This document shows, piece after piece, positions 1 to 10,389 of a stretch of 64,000 bases of DNA. The DNA is from Hymenopus coronatus. Taxonomy: Eukaryota; Arthropoda; Insecta; Mantodea; Hymenopodidae. The DNA lies in NCBI GenBank assembly GCA_030762935.1, contig CM060896.1, forward strand, positions 14,012,001 to 14,076,000. The letters run 5' to 3'. The translations under genes and the position numbers were made by a program. Under the pieces are notes generated by a model. That model searched no databases. It had not been told where the DNA came from and worked only from the letters and a program-made list of their open reading frames with translations. The first letter of the stretch is position 1. Each line of letters begins with the position of its first letter.

Positions 1-338
1 AGAAATTTGAAAGAGGAATTCTAAAATCGTAAATTCATAATTGGAAGGATGTCTATCAGGAAAATTGATTTATTTAAATATAAGGCAGTTAAAAATTAGG
101 TAGATAGTGGGCTTGGTGTATACTATATTAATAACCACGGCGTTTACTTATATTTGCACCAGAGGCAACTCAAATATAAATATACAGGTTGTGTTAGCAG
201 AAGGAAGTATGTAAATATAGTTAAGCTGTATAGTCATTGCAGCTATGTATGTTGGACGTGAAATAAATTCAAATAGTCTCAAAATTCAAACATTTAAATA
301 TTTTTAAACATGCCACTGCATATACAGTACGTTTGTTA
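1..338. other. AT-rich flank, nothing recognised
   Basis: I see no splice-flanked coding stretch, tRNA-like box or transposon end here before the MITE that begins at 339. Confidence 0.5.
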
Positions 339-929
339 CAAAACTTGGCCGCCAGGAGTACGACTCATGTGACCTTCAGTGCATTTCCCTGCGCGCGCAC
401 CCTACATACGTCCTGTGTCATCGTACTTCTTTTCTAGTCCAGTTCACACGTGAATAACATTAGCCATGTTTAGAAATGTTTAGATTTGCCTGTGAAGTGA
501 TTTCAAAATGCAGTATACAATACCACAAAGAGTGTTTATAATGTATGTGCTTACATCATCTTGTAGGGAAGTTGTAATGCAATTTTAAACTAAATTTCCT
601 GGCGGGCGTGTTCGTTTGCTTTTAAATAGATTTGTGACAGGAAAAGAAAAGTAAACAGGCGTGTGCTTGCGAAACAGAAATTAGACGAAATCGGAGAAAG
701 GTTAGAACGGTCACCTCGAAAATCTCTTAGGCATTTCCAAAGCTTCAGCATGGAAAGCAACAAAACTTTTAAAATTCAAACCATACAAGGTTACTGATGT
801 CCAGGAATTTCCAACATTTCCTGTTTTAAGGTATTTTTGTGTTTATTTTGTTAATGTGATTTGAGATTTTATTTCACGTTCACACATATGTCAGTGGGTG
901 ACTGGCCGTGCTCCTGCGGCCAAGTTTTG
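339..929 (+). mobile_element. Tc1/mariner-type non-autonomous element with TIRs and TA target
   Basis: The ends are inverted copies starting CAAAACTTGGCCGC and each is flanked by TA (337-338 and 930-931), the target duplication of the Tc1/mariner superfamily. Around 660-800, broken frames on the plus strand give KLDEIGERLERSPRKSL and, in another frame, ATKLLKFKPYKVT. Both resemble the N-terminal helix-turn-helix part of insect mariner-like transposases. No DDE domain fits in about 590 bp, so this is an internally deleted, non-autonomous copy. TIRs and TA sites are seen in the sequence; the transposase assignment is by family resemblance. Confidence 0.75.
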
Positions 930-1059
930 TAGCATAATTACTATACGTTTTGTATTGTGGTTTTGCATCAGTTTACAGAAAAAAATATAACTCTTCCAGT
1001 TTGAAATAGCAGGACAAACTTTAGCCCATCTTCGCTCTAAAATTTGTTCTACTGTTAAA

Positions 1060-1500
1060 CATGATTGCTTATTCGTGGTCTATCTCTTACAGTTTACCAG
1101 TTACGCAAAATTCAGAAAAATTCATTCAGAATAAAGGGGTCTTTAGGTGCTATTCCCAAAAAATTCAAGAGATATATTTCATTTACAATATAAATAGCTT
1201 TAAAATATGGTATTATAATCAAAATCGTTAGAACTATTTTTAAGAAAATCAACATTTTCGAAAAATTTTCCATGTAAAGTGTAGTTGAGGCTGGAGGGAT
1301 TTTCTTGAAAATCTTCAAACCGCGTCCTTGGAGGATACTGAATTTAAATACCAAAACACAGACATTTTTCTAAAATGCTTTTTTTCGGATTCAGGGGGTC
1401 CTAAAACGTGTATTTCCGATGAAATTTCGGTATCGAAGTTTTAGGTGCATTACAATACCTTCTCTATACACTGTGTACATGGTATGTGTAGACAAAGTAA
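1060..1500 (-). repeat. Palindrome-ended repeat, copy A (partial)
   Basis: Member of an unclassified repeat family found about nine times here. I call the strand plus when the palindromic end is at the low coordinate. Here the palindrome (about 1459-1497, TTCTCTATACACTGTG onward) is at the right end. Body marks shared with other copies are TCTCTTACAGTTTACCAGTT, CAGAATAAAGGGGTC, ATTTTCGAAAAATTT, CATGTAAAG and CGGTATCGAA. The outer end is missing. The open frame on the minus strand (1112-1354) is only part of the repeat. Confidence 0.8.
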
Positions 1501-1800
1501 AAACATGTGTGTCAGTGTGTGTAAACAGCAAACTCAAAAACGAAAATTTGGTTTAACACCAAAGTTTATATTTAAGTTCAGCACCTTCCGAGGCTGCGAA
1601 ATGAAGATTTTAAAGAAAATCCCCCATTCCAAAGTACCCTTCAATTAAAAAAAAAAAGTTCCTGTTTCTTTTTCTTACATTAATCTAATTTTACTATTAA
1701 TATTTGCATAATAAATGTATATCTTGAGTTTTCTTGTTTTAGCCTACAAAGTCCTCTTCGTTTTGAATGATTTTTGTATAATTGGTAAACCATAAGATAT
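1500..1800 (+). repeat. Palindrome-ended repeat, copy A' (inverted partner of copy A)
   Basis: Directly after the palindrome of copy A the same family continues in opposite orientation. The line runs from the GTGTGTCAGTGTGTG tract through AACTCAAAAACGAAAA, the GCACCTTCCGAGG region and, after a gap with an A-run, TGGTAAACCATAAGATAT. Copy A and A' therefore make a head-to-head pair around the palindrome. Confidence 0.65.
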
Positions 1801-2004
1801 CGATAAAATCTTGCTGCACTGAAAATGAAGCACACGATTTAGGTCAAATGCTTTATTCGTTTCAACCTGTAGGTCGTTATTTACTTTTCTTTCCCATTGG
1901 TGAAGCAAGGAGCGTGGAATTTCAGTCATCATATACCAACAGGCTCTTTAAAAATGTGACTGCAGCTTTAGTCTTCCGTACCTACAATAGAATGTGTAAA
2001 TGTA

Positions 2005-2485
2005 CAGTTGAAACTCGCTTATACGTTATTCACTTCAACAGTTTTCGCACATACTCGCTAAAACTTTAGGAACCAGTCATTCTCCATTAAAATGTTGCTC
2101 AATGTTACGTTTTGGTTATACGTTTTCTCGGTAATGCGTCACTTTTTCTGATCCCAATACCCATTTATAGTTTTTTAAAAAAACGTATGGTGGTATGCTT
2201 GCTGTGTATAGCCTTGGAATTGCCAGGTTTGTGGTTTTCATTGACGCTTATCGTTCCATTGTCGTCATATCGTTCCAACAGTCATTTGTCTATTTTAAGT
2301 GGAGTTTCGAGTTACAAACAGGAGAAGAAACATGTGTGAATATCAACCAGCAAGGAAGAAAACAAGAAAATCCTTAACTCTTGGTGAAAAATTAAAAATT
2401 CGGCATGAGGTCCATACCAGAAAGGAAAATCAGTTACACGTTTTCTCATTTATACAGTATTTTAGTAGATTCCCTTGAAAAACGA
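2005..2485 (+). mobile_element. pogo/Tigger-type element, 5' part
   Basis: It starts CAGTTGAAACTCGCTTA after a TA at 2003-2004. CAGT...TCGCTTA ends and TA targets are typical of pogo/Tigger elements. The first 330 bp are a non-coding leader that also occurs in the minus-strand copy ending at 52461. A short frame with a CENP-B-like N-terminus follows. Similarity between the two copies stops just after that frame (about 2485 here, 51767 there), and I see no matching 3' TIR. Confidence 0.7.
2332..2478 (+). pseudogene. pogo/Tigger transposase N-terminal fragment (48 codons)
   Basis: The frame begins MCEYQPARKKTRKSLTLGEK and runs 48 residues to a TGA. The R-K-S-L-T-L-x-E-K-L-K-I pattern matches the start of the CENP-B/pogo DNA-binding helix-turn-helix, which in full transposases is followed by the rest of the domain and a DDE catalytic core of several hundred residues. 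Neither is present. The copy at 51774-51920 ends at the same codon, so the truncation predates the spread of these two copies. No function is expected beyond possible DNA binding by a very short peptide. Confidence 0.65.
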
Positions 2486-3690
2486 ATGTTGCGACTGTTT
2501 AGAGGTCCATTACTCACATGGTAATCCTGCTACATCTTGTAACTCGCATGTGATTGATGTAATTACCATATAGCAGCTTGGCCAAAGCCAGCCCAGTATG
2601 TTGCATAAATTATGTGCTAGTTGGTGCACACTGGTAGGATACCAAACGTGGAGCCACCAAAATCCATCTTCACAGAAGAGCGACTCTAATCATTGAACCC
2701 ATTACAGTGCTCCCCCTGGCTTATACAGGCTGTTTCATAATTCCTATTACAAACTTCTGGGGTTTTAGAGGGCACTAAATAGATACAGTTTTGATTAGAA
2801 ACTGTCGCGGGAAGTCGGTGTCTCGTTCCAGCAGTGTCCTCAGCTTCGTAGTTGATGAAGATTCCACTCCTAATCTTCTGATTAAAATTATCTCAGGGGT
2901 TTGTGGGTGAGGCTAATATTAAAAACACTGCATTTTGCCTTACGTCTTGAATGTGTTGTGTCACAGGTTTATCGGTGGCTAGATTATTTCCTTACAAAAT
3001 GTGTTATAAATAAATACCATCCCACCACTTAAATTATTAATCAGGAGCTTAATCTAAGAATCTGCACATTGCTCCCCAACCACTTAAGCACGTGGACGAG
3101 CGCGCAACACAATGTGACGTGAACACAAGATAAAGAGTTATAGAGTAACCACATAAGAGATCTGCCGTTCCTTAAATACTGATCCTGGGTGACGCCAACT
3201 TTCGCGCCATAAAATGTAACAGTATCTCATATTGGTTCTTAGTTAGCATCACCTCACAAGCTTTGAGAATAAATTGTGCGAAATTTTGATGTCATAGCGT
3301 GCACATGACGCATTTGGAAAAACCCAGTGATTCCTTCTCACTTTAACTTTATGCTTGCTTTGTCTATTTTTCCAATTCCCTGTGCTACTTGGAAGATAAG
3401 TCACTATTCCTGCTTCACTTCTTTCTATATCTGTTCTTTTCTATCTTACATTCTTTAACCTAAACCCTGTGCTTTTTGTTTTTGAGTTATATTGTTCACA
3501 GACACACACACGGATATTTTTCTAAAAATTCTCTGGCCTAAATGATATCCTATTATTTCTTCCTGTTATTTTTAATTTATTCAAATTTATTTAAAGGTAC
3601 ATGTTTCACATTAATTTACACTATCAAATACTACTCACAAAAAGACGCACACTCACAAAAATAGATTCTATTGTTTCTCACTCTGTTTTT
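2486..3690. other. Intronic/intergenic sequence with a possible transposon-end fragment
   Basis: Around 2726-2850 the stretch TGTTTCATAATTCC, AAACTTCTGGGG, AGAGGGCACT resembles the 5' leader of mariner-like elements of insects; I could not find its partner end. Around 3480-3540 a short scrap of the palindrome-ended repeat is present (ACAGACACACACACGG, ATTTTTCTAAAAAT). Otherwise nothing recognised. Confidence 0.4.
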
Positions 3691-4545
3691 TCTTTCTCTA
3701 CACGTACTAGGTATTAAGTAGGTATTGTATTGTACCCAAAAATTCGATACCGAGATTTCACTGGAAACAGACGTTTTAGGGTCCCCAGTGTAAAAAAAAA
3801 AAACATTTTCAGAAAAAGGTCCATGTGTGTGTATGTCCGTGTGTCAGTGTGTCCTTGTGACTGAACAAGATAACTTCAAAACGAAAAGTTGGTAAAATAC
3901 CAAACTTGGCATACAAGTTTAGTCATCTTCCAAGGATGCGGCACGAAGGTTTTGAGGAAAAGCCACCCCCCCCCCGCCGCAACTACCCTTTACATGAAAA
4001 TATTTTCGAAGTTTTGATTTTCTCAAAAATGGCTCAGACGATTTTCATTAAAATACCGTATATTAAAGATATTCACAGGACAAATAAAATGTATGTCTTG
4101 AATTTTCTGGGAACAGCCTCTGAAGACCTTATTTGGGATGAATTTTGCATAACTAGTAAACCGTAAGAGATACAGAAAAACTTATTACACAAAACATGTA
4201 CATCTCGTTGCAACACACAATTTATGCCATATACATTTTTTTCGTGGAGTTGGTTGTTTTTTTTTAGATATTCCTTATTATTAGTTTCAGCTTTAAAATA
4301 CCTACTTATACTTTTCTCATACGGGAATTTGTCAACTCCTAGCCATACAAACAAAGGAAATTCAGTCACATAGCAACCAGGTTTTAAAACATTTGACTAT
4401 CGATTTAGCTTATGGTGCTCCCTTATCTTCCTTCTGCTTACAAAGAAGTAAATAATAAGACACTTTCTGATAATTGTTTTCTCGATTTGCATTATGTAAA
4501 TAGAGATATAGAGAAAGTCGTGTGAATGGAACACATTAGATGTTT
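3690..4545 (+). repeat. Palindrome-ended repeat, copy B (near full length)
   Basis: It runs from CTCTACACGTACTAGG through the CAAAAATTCGATACCGAG block, AGAAAAAGGTCCATGTGTG, GGTAAAATACCAAACTTGG, TTTTCTCAAAAATGGCT and AAACCGTAAGAGATACA to the far end AGAGAAAGTCGTGTGAATGG. This is one of the most complete copies and can serve as a reference. The palindrome itself is damaged at the left end. The 86-codon frame at 3906-4166 lies inside it. Confidence 0.8.
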
Positions 4546-4834
4546 AATAATTATATTGGGAGAGGTGTTGAAACAGTTGCCCACATGCGTGTATAAATTC
4601 TCTAGCATGGACGGTGTCCTATTGACAAGTAGCACATTCTTGTGTTTAAGAAATGGTTTTCCCAACAGAGCATAACGTAATTGGAGCATAGATCGTAATG
4701 CTGCAGGATCTAGTGTTAATCTTCCTCCCTGCACAAATCAGCTTATGTGTTGAAGGTCTGAATTGTATGTAATAATTTTCTGCAATATTGAAGAACATGC
4801 ATCTCCCACTGGTTTTGGTTCCTCTTTTTACCTT

Positions 4835-5515
4835 CTCTACACGTATAATATACATAGTGTATAGAGGAGGTACTGTAATGCACCCAAAAATTCGATTCCG
4901 AGATTTCACTGGAAATATACGTTTTAGGGTCCCCTGAAACCAAAAAAAATATTTTCAGAAAAAGGTCCGTGTGTGTGTGTGAGTCTTTGAACACGATAAC
5001 TCCAAAAGTTGGTAAAATACCAAACTTTTATATTTATATGGCAAGTTAAATGTATATCTTGAATTTTCTGGGAATAGTCTGTAAACACCTCTTTATTCTG
5101 AATGAATTTTGCTGAATTTTGCGTAACTGATAAACTGTAAAAGATACAAACTTACAATAAAAAAAATGTAGAGCACGTTAAAACACAATTTATGTCATAT
5201 ACCTTTCCTTCGTGGCATTGGGCATTTCTGAGATATTCCTTGTTATTTGTTTTGGGTTTAAAGTACAACTTTCCGTGTGAGAAAAGATTAAACTCCTGGC
5301 CCTGCATAAAAACGGATTTCAACCACATGGCAAACAGATTTTAAAAGATTTGACTATCGTTTTAGCTTAGTATTTTCCTTCTACTTACAAGGAAGCAAGT
5401 AATTATGACAATTTCTGCTAATGCTTATCTCGATAATGATAAAGAATATGCATTTTAACAATAATCTGTTACAGCGGTGTAGAGAAGGTCATGTGAATGG
5501 AACACATCAGATTTT
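4835..5515 (+). repeat. Palindrome-ended repeat, copy C (internal deletion)
   Basis: The palindromic end is well kept (CTTCTCTACACGTATAATAT then ATAGTGTATAGAGGAGG). The order of blocks is as in copy B, but a large part of the middle is missing after about 5035. The far end AGAGAAGGTCATGTGAATGG is present at about 5480. Confidence 0.8.
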
Positions 5516-5721
5516 TGGAAATATTGCCAACGATATTCATAGCTGAGTGACAGAGTAGCAATTTAAAATCTGAAAATAGATTCTGGGTCTACCCGGAAGA
5601 TCTAAACACAATGAACACATGACGCCGAAGCTTACGCAAGAAATTGGGTAAATACATATTTATGTTTTATTTTTAAATGGAGGTTTTACAAAGAATAATG
5701 TGACAATTTGTTTCTTTTGGT

Positions 5722-6415
5722 TTCTCTATTATACACGTAGAGAAAATACTGTATTCCATTCCAAAATTTTACGTCGAATTTTCACCGAAAACACAACTTT
5801 TGAGACCGCATGAATTGAAACAAATAGAAAGAGGTCCATATTGTGTGTCTGTGAACAGCATAACTCAAAAACGAAAATTCGATAAAAAGTAAGTTTTATA
5901 TTTAACGTCAGCATCTTCCAAGATAAGACACAAAAGTGTTCAACAAAATCCCAAACTACCCTTTATATGGATCATTTTAGACGTTTTTCACATTCTCAAA
6001 GATGGGTTTAACGGTTTTGTTTAAAATAAAAAAAAAAAATAAAACGTATATCTTAAAAATCTGGGAATCGCCCAGACGTCCTCTTCATTCGGAAGATTTT
6101 CGTAAACTATAATGAATAGGGAACAAACGCATTACATAAAAATATAGACCTTTTTAAATCACAAATTTTAAGTTACTTTTTTGTGGCTATGGTTAATACG
6201 TATCTGAATATCCATTATTATTGGTTTGAATATTTTTGTCATTTGTTAAAGGGCCATCGATATTCGTTTGTTTCTCGCAATGGCATGGTAATGTAATTTA
6301 GCGAATCACTTTTTAGCATCTGATAATCGATTCTGCCTTGCGCTTACAATCATGTGAAATTAAATCATATCTACAAATCTATCATATCTCGATTAATATG
6401 AAGTAAATAGAAGAC
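5722..6415 (+). repeat. Palindrome-ended repeat, copy D (diverged)
   Basis: It begins at TTTCTCTATTATACACGTAG and keeps the AATTTTCACCGAAAACA, AACTCAAAAACGAAAATT and CATCTTCCAAGAT blocks with many changes. The far end is lost near GAAGTAAATAGAAG. Its far side faces that of copy E, so D and E are a tail-to-tail pair. Confidence 0.7.
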
Positions 6416-6439
6416 TAACCTAGGAATAGCTTGTAGATG

Positions 6440-7345
6440 TTATATAAAAAAATCTTATATGTTCCATTCACATGACTTTCTCTGCATCTCTACAGAAAAT
6501 TATTGTTAAAAAGCTTACGCTTCTATTTACTTCATGCTAATGGAGAAAAAATTAGCAGAAATTATCTTATTACTTGCTTCCTTGTAAGCAGAAGCAAAAT
6601 AAGGGAGTACCACAGGTTAAAGTGACGTCAAAAGCTGGTTGCTCTGTGACTGAAGTTCCTTTGCTTGTATGGGCAAGAGTTGACAAATTCCAGTATGAGA
6701 AATGTATAAGTTTTCAAAGCTGAAACCAAAAATAAGGAATATCTCAAAAACGATCAACTCCACGAAAAAAAATGTATATTACATAAATGTAGTGTTTTAA
6801 CGTGCTCTACGTTTTTTGTGGGCTAATTTTTGTCCATCTCTTACGGTTTAGCTGTTATACAAAATTCCATAAAATTCATCCAGAATAAAGTAGTCTTCAG
6901 AGCCTATTCCCAGAAAATTCAAGATATACATGTTATATGTCAGGTAAATATCTTGAATATACGAAATGTTAATCAAAATCGTTAGAGCCATTTTTGAGAA
7001 AATCAAAATTTTCGAAAAAGGTTCCATGTAAAGGATAGTTGGTAGGGGGCGATTTTTTTAAAAAGCTTTGTGTCGCATCCTTGGAAGATACCAAACCTAA
7101 ATACCAAGTTGTGTTTTTAACGGTCTTTTTTTTTTTGTTTTTGAGCTATGCGGCCCACAGACACATACACAGACACACACAGGCAGACACACACTTGGAC
7201 ATTTTTCTGAGAATGCTTTTTTTGGATTCAGAGGGTTTCAAAACATGTATTTCCGGTGAAATCTCGGTATCGAATTTTTGAGTGCATTGCAATACCTTCT
7301 CTATACACTATGTACATAGTACGTGTAGAGAAAGTAATAAAAAGT
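6440..7345 (-). repeat. Palindrome-ended repeat, copy E (full length)
   Basis: Best full copy. The far end is at 6470 (CACATGACTTTCTCTGCATC) and the palindrome at 7298-7332. Seven-base arms TTCTCTA/TAGAGAA surround a perfect 14-base palindrome ACTATGTACATAGT at 7307-7320. Both ends carry an inverted ACTTTCTCT motif, consistent with short terminal inverted repeats, but I could not establish a target duplication. No convincing protein was found in it. Confidence 0.85.
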
Positions 7346-7899
7346 ATGGGTAGAGAAAGGCATGTGAAAATAACATGTTTCTTTAAAGTTATGTCTCCTT
7401 TGAGCTGAGACCAAAGTCAGCTAACTGTAATTGTTTAAGCAAATGGTATACCGTTGCAACACTGGAAATAAACAATGGAAGAATGGACTGTGCTGGAATG
7501 AAGTGTGTGCATTTGCTTGTTCTCTAGTTACTTGCAGCCACAGGGAGAGTTTACTATGGAATGTTGCCGAGCCTGCGCCTCATTGTCTAGTTGTAGTTCT
7601 AGATATTGTTTGCGCTTTCTGTCTTGTTCTGATAACAAAAATATTACAAATTGAGCATCGACAGTTTTATAAGGCACCAGTAACAGCTGGTGGTGTCTTA
7701 CGTGAACAAATTACTTCCTCTAATAATTGACTGATTATTACAACAGGAAACCCCAATCGTATTTTGACGTTACTATTTACATAAGCTGAACAAAAATGCA
7801 GCCTTTTATCGACTCTCCCTTCGTATGCCTGGCATAGTTTTTCCAATCTAGTGCAAGAATGCCCTAATGTTCAACAACGCTTTGAAATATAATATTTTT
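7346..7899. other. Unassigned sequence between repeats
   Basis: Open frames here are short and overlap no recognisable domain. A second AGAGAAAGGCATGTGAAAAT near 7350 echoes the far end of the palindrome-ended repeat. Confidence 0.4.
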
Positions 7900-8165
7900 A
7901 TTGTTTCATTTGCATAGCCCCCTTAACCTCAATGGTCATATCGGGGGCCTGACTTGTGAAACAACTCGGATTCCTGTAGGTTTAGTTCATCAGGTTAATC
8001 ATTTTATATTACTAAACACGCGCACATTCACACTCATACTTCCAGACTCTTTGGGGGATAAGGAATCATTCTGGTTAAAGAAAAATGCCCTGTTTCAACC
8101 GGGAATTGAACCCGGGACTTCAGGTGAGAAGTCGGCTCGCTGACCACTTGGCCACGGAGACAGTG
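7900..8165 (-). mobile_element. tRNA-derived SINE, family S1, copy 1
   Basis: On the minus strand the head has an A-box-like TGGCCAAGTGGTC (8142-8154) and a B box GGTTCAATTCCC (8102-8113), the internal RNA polymerase III promoter of tRNA-derived SINEs. The body ends in a block with GGGGGCTATGC on the sense strand next to a T-rich stretch. A second copy lies at 48830-49115 with the same head, body and tail. It is not a tRNA gene: the acceptor stem does not close and conserved SINE body follows. Confidence 0.8.
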
Positions 8166-8171
8166 GAAATA

Positions 8172-8867
8172 CGAGGGCCGTTTTTTTTTAACCTCCGATA
8201 GGCTATAAATAAAAGAAAGGTTCATAAAAAACAATTATTTTATTACTAAAAGTTTTATACACTTATGGATACTTTTCAACATAATCACCGAAAAGATTGA
8301 GACATTTATCGTACCTGTGCACAATCTTTGCAACACCCGCTTCAAAAAATGTTGCCGCCAATGATGCAGCTCGGAACCACTATCAATGCAGCTGTTTATT
8401 GTGAAATTTTACGGCGTTTGCGGAGAGCCATTCAAAACTAAGAGGAATGCTGACTTCAGGAATTGGGTTGATCCATGCTCGTCCACACACTGCTGGCACA
8501 ACCCATCGGCTCCTTGAACAATTTCAATGGGACATTTTCGATCATCCGCCCTACAGTCCTGGCCTGGCACCCAACGACTTTCACCTTTTCCCTGAACTGA
8601 AGATGTTGCTAGAAGGGCAGCACTTTCAAACCAACGAAGATCTTCAAAACAACGTCAATGTTCATTTGAAATCATTGGGCAACATTTTTTGAAGCGGGTA
8701 TTGCAAAGCTTGTGCACAGGTACGATAAATGTCTCAATCTTTTCGATGGTTATGTTGAAAAGTAACCATAAGTGTACAAAACGTTTAGTAATAAAATATT
8801 TTTTTCCTTGTACTTGTCTTTTATTTATAGCCTATCGGAGGTTGAAAAAAAAAAAAAAAGGCCCTCG
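8172..8867 (+). mobile_element. Rearranged mariner element with fold-back ends
   Basis: It is flanked by TA (8170-8171, 8868-8869) with CGAGGGCC / GGCCCTCG ends. The right two thirds are the 3' half of a mariner on the plus strand. The left ~200 bp (8172-8370) are an inverted copy of the same 3' end, so the true 5' end has been replaced and the element has ~200-bp inverted arms. It compares directly with the copy at 54740-55428. Confidence 0.85.
8378..8765 (+). pseudogene. mariner transposase C-terminal half, broken
   Basis: Frames read TTINAAVYCEILRRLRRAIQ, then after a disruption MLTSGIGLIHARPHTAG, HPPYSPGLAPNDFHLFPELK and a C-terminus ending GYVEK. In mariner D,D34D transposases the second catalytic Asp lies in HDNARPH and the third in the LAPxDFHLF block. 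Here the HDN Asp and Asn are missing (IHARPH) while the third Asp is kept. A shift near GNIF separates the tail. The N-terminal helix-turn-helix half is absent. Not functional. Confidence 0.85.
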
Positions 8868-8869
8868 TA

Positions 8870-9565
8870 TAATCGTGTAACACTTTAAACGGTCTATAAA
8901 ATTATCGCATAATATTCAATTGTTCCTAAGCAACAAATTGAAATGAAGCTTTGGTTATCTTCAAGAAAGCGGTTCAGAGTGCGTAAAATTAAATATGCGA
9001 ATAATATATTGACTAACCAGAAGTGCTGTAAAACCCGTAATCTAAAAGTCTTAAAACTTAAATTTCATTGAAAAAGTTGGAAAATAAATTACAGAATTCT
9101 CGCGTGTGGCAGCATTAGGCCCCATTTATACTGGAAACTTAATTCTAACAAGCTCACGGGCAGACGTAATTCACCATGCAGCGTTACTTATACGCAACGC
9201 AAGAACTTGGCAAGCATTTATGATCAGTAAATTGCACGCGGATATCTTCTGAGCGTTCCTTAAGTTTAAAATTTAATAATAAATCATATTATTTCCAATG
9301 TGAAAAATTCGTTCAGTCTTTTTGAATAAATCAAACATGAAAAGCATATAAAAGAGTTTGTCAGGCGGCAGCATTTAACCCTTAGTTGCCTGCATGGGAA
9401 TAATCCTATAAAATTATTATATAAAATAATAGAGAAAATAGAAATGAAAATATATGCTTATCTTTTACTAATCTTTTTCTTCCAATTAAAAGTTTAAATT
9501 CTTCTAAACTAGTTTTCATAATCCTGCCAAAGGCACTACCAAAATTTTGGTTCAAATAACTATGA
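8870..9565. other. Unassigned AT-rich sequence
   Basis: I see no coding, tRNA-like or TIR signal that I can support. Confidence 0.4.
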
Positions 9566-9569
9566 GTAT

Positions 9570-9760
9570 TAGGTGGTAGGTAATGGACTGGTCATCCATT
9601 CAAAGCCAAATGTTGCAAGTTCAAATCCCAGTGACTGTGATAAAGGACGGGGAGAGCCCAAGTAAAATAATTGGTGTCATGTTTGGAAGCTAATGGGGTT
9701 ACATTTGACTGTTGTTATGTGGGCTTTACTCGTTTATTTATTTAAAAATCACTGCAATAT
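9570..9760 (+). repeat. Possible degenerate SINE
   Basis: A B-box-like GCAAGTTCAAATCCC at about 9616-9630 is preceded, 40 bases upstream, by TAGGTGGTAGGTAATGG, which could be an A box. No second copy was found in the window, so this rests on the boxes alone. Confidence 0.3.
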
Positions 9761-10389
9761 TAGGGCAAAATTTATATATACTTTTACAATATAAAACAGT
9801 CTTGATTACTTGTCGTATATGGTTGAAGGTTGGTATAACATGAAATTAATCCTAGTACGATCCTATGTGTATAGTTACTCTTAAAACAAGCGGAGCTTAC
9901 AGGTACCGGTAGGCAACAAAGGGTTAAAATGGCGCGACAAGGTTAAATGGGACAGTAACGTGATTATACAGTAGAAGATTTAAATTTTCGCATAGCAATC
10001 GTGTGCTAATCAGAAACTGACAATGCAGGGAGAAATAAATGTGAATGAGGTGAAGCATCCGCGCATTTCTGACGTCTTAATGATAAATAGCTATCTAGAA
10101 CTTTTGGACACACAACAATACAACAAGAGTGATCACTTACCCCCAGGAAATAACTTCATCCCTCACCATCCATTAAGTCGTTGATCCCTGACTGTAGGCA
10201 TTTCAACACTTTCCAGTGTTCTAGTTGGGTGTTTTTTTACCTAGAAGGGAAAAGACCTGTCCATTCCACTCGTAAATTTTATGACCCAAACAAAAGTAGT
10301 TTTGGTGCCAAACTCTGGCAGACTTCAACTGTCAGATCCAGCATTTTCTCACTTCTCAGTTCCTACTTGCAAGTGGTATGGACGTGAGA
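9761..10389. other. Unassigned sequence
   Basis: Nothing recognised. The 68-codon frame at 10181-10387 shows no domain. Confidence 0.4.

Noticed and set aside
7290..7345. Palindrome-ended repeat as a Helitron
   Set aside because: It has a hairpin near one end, but I see neither a TC start nor a CTRR end, and the hairpin is longer and AT-richer than usual.
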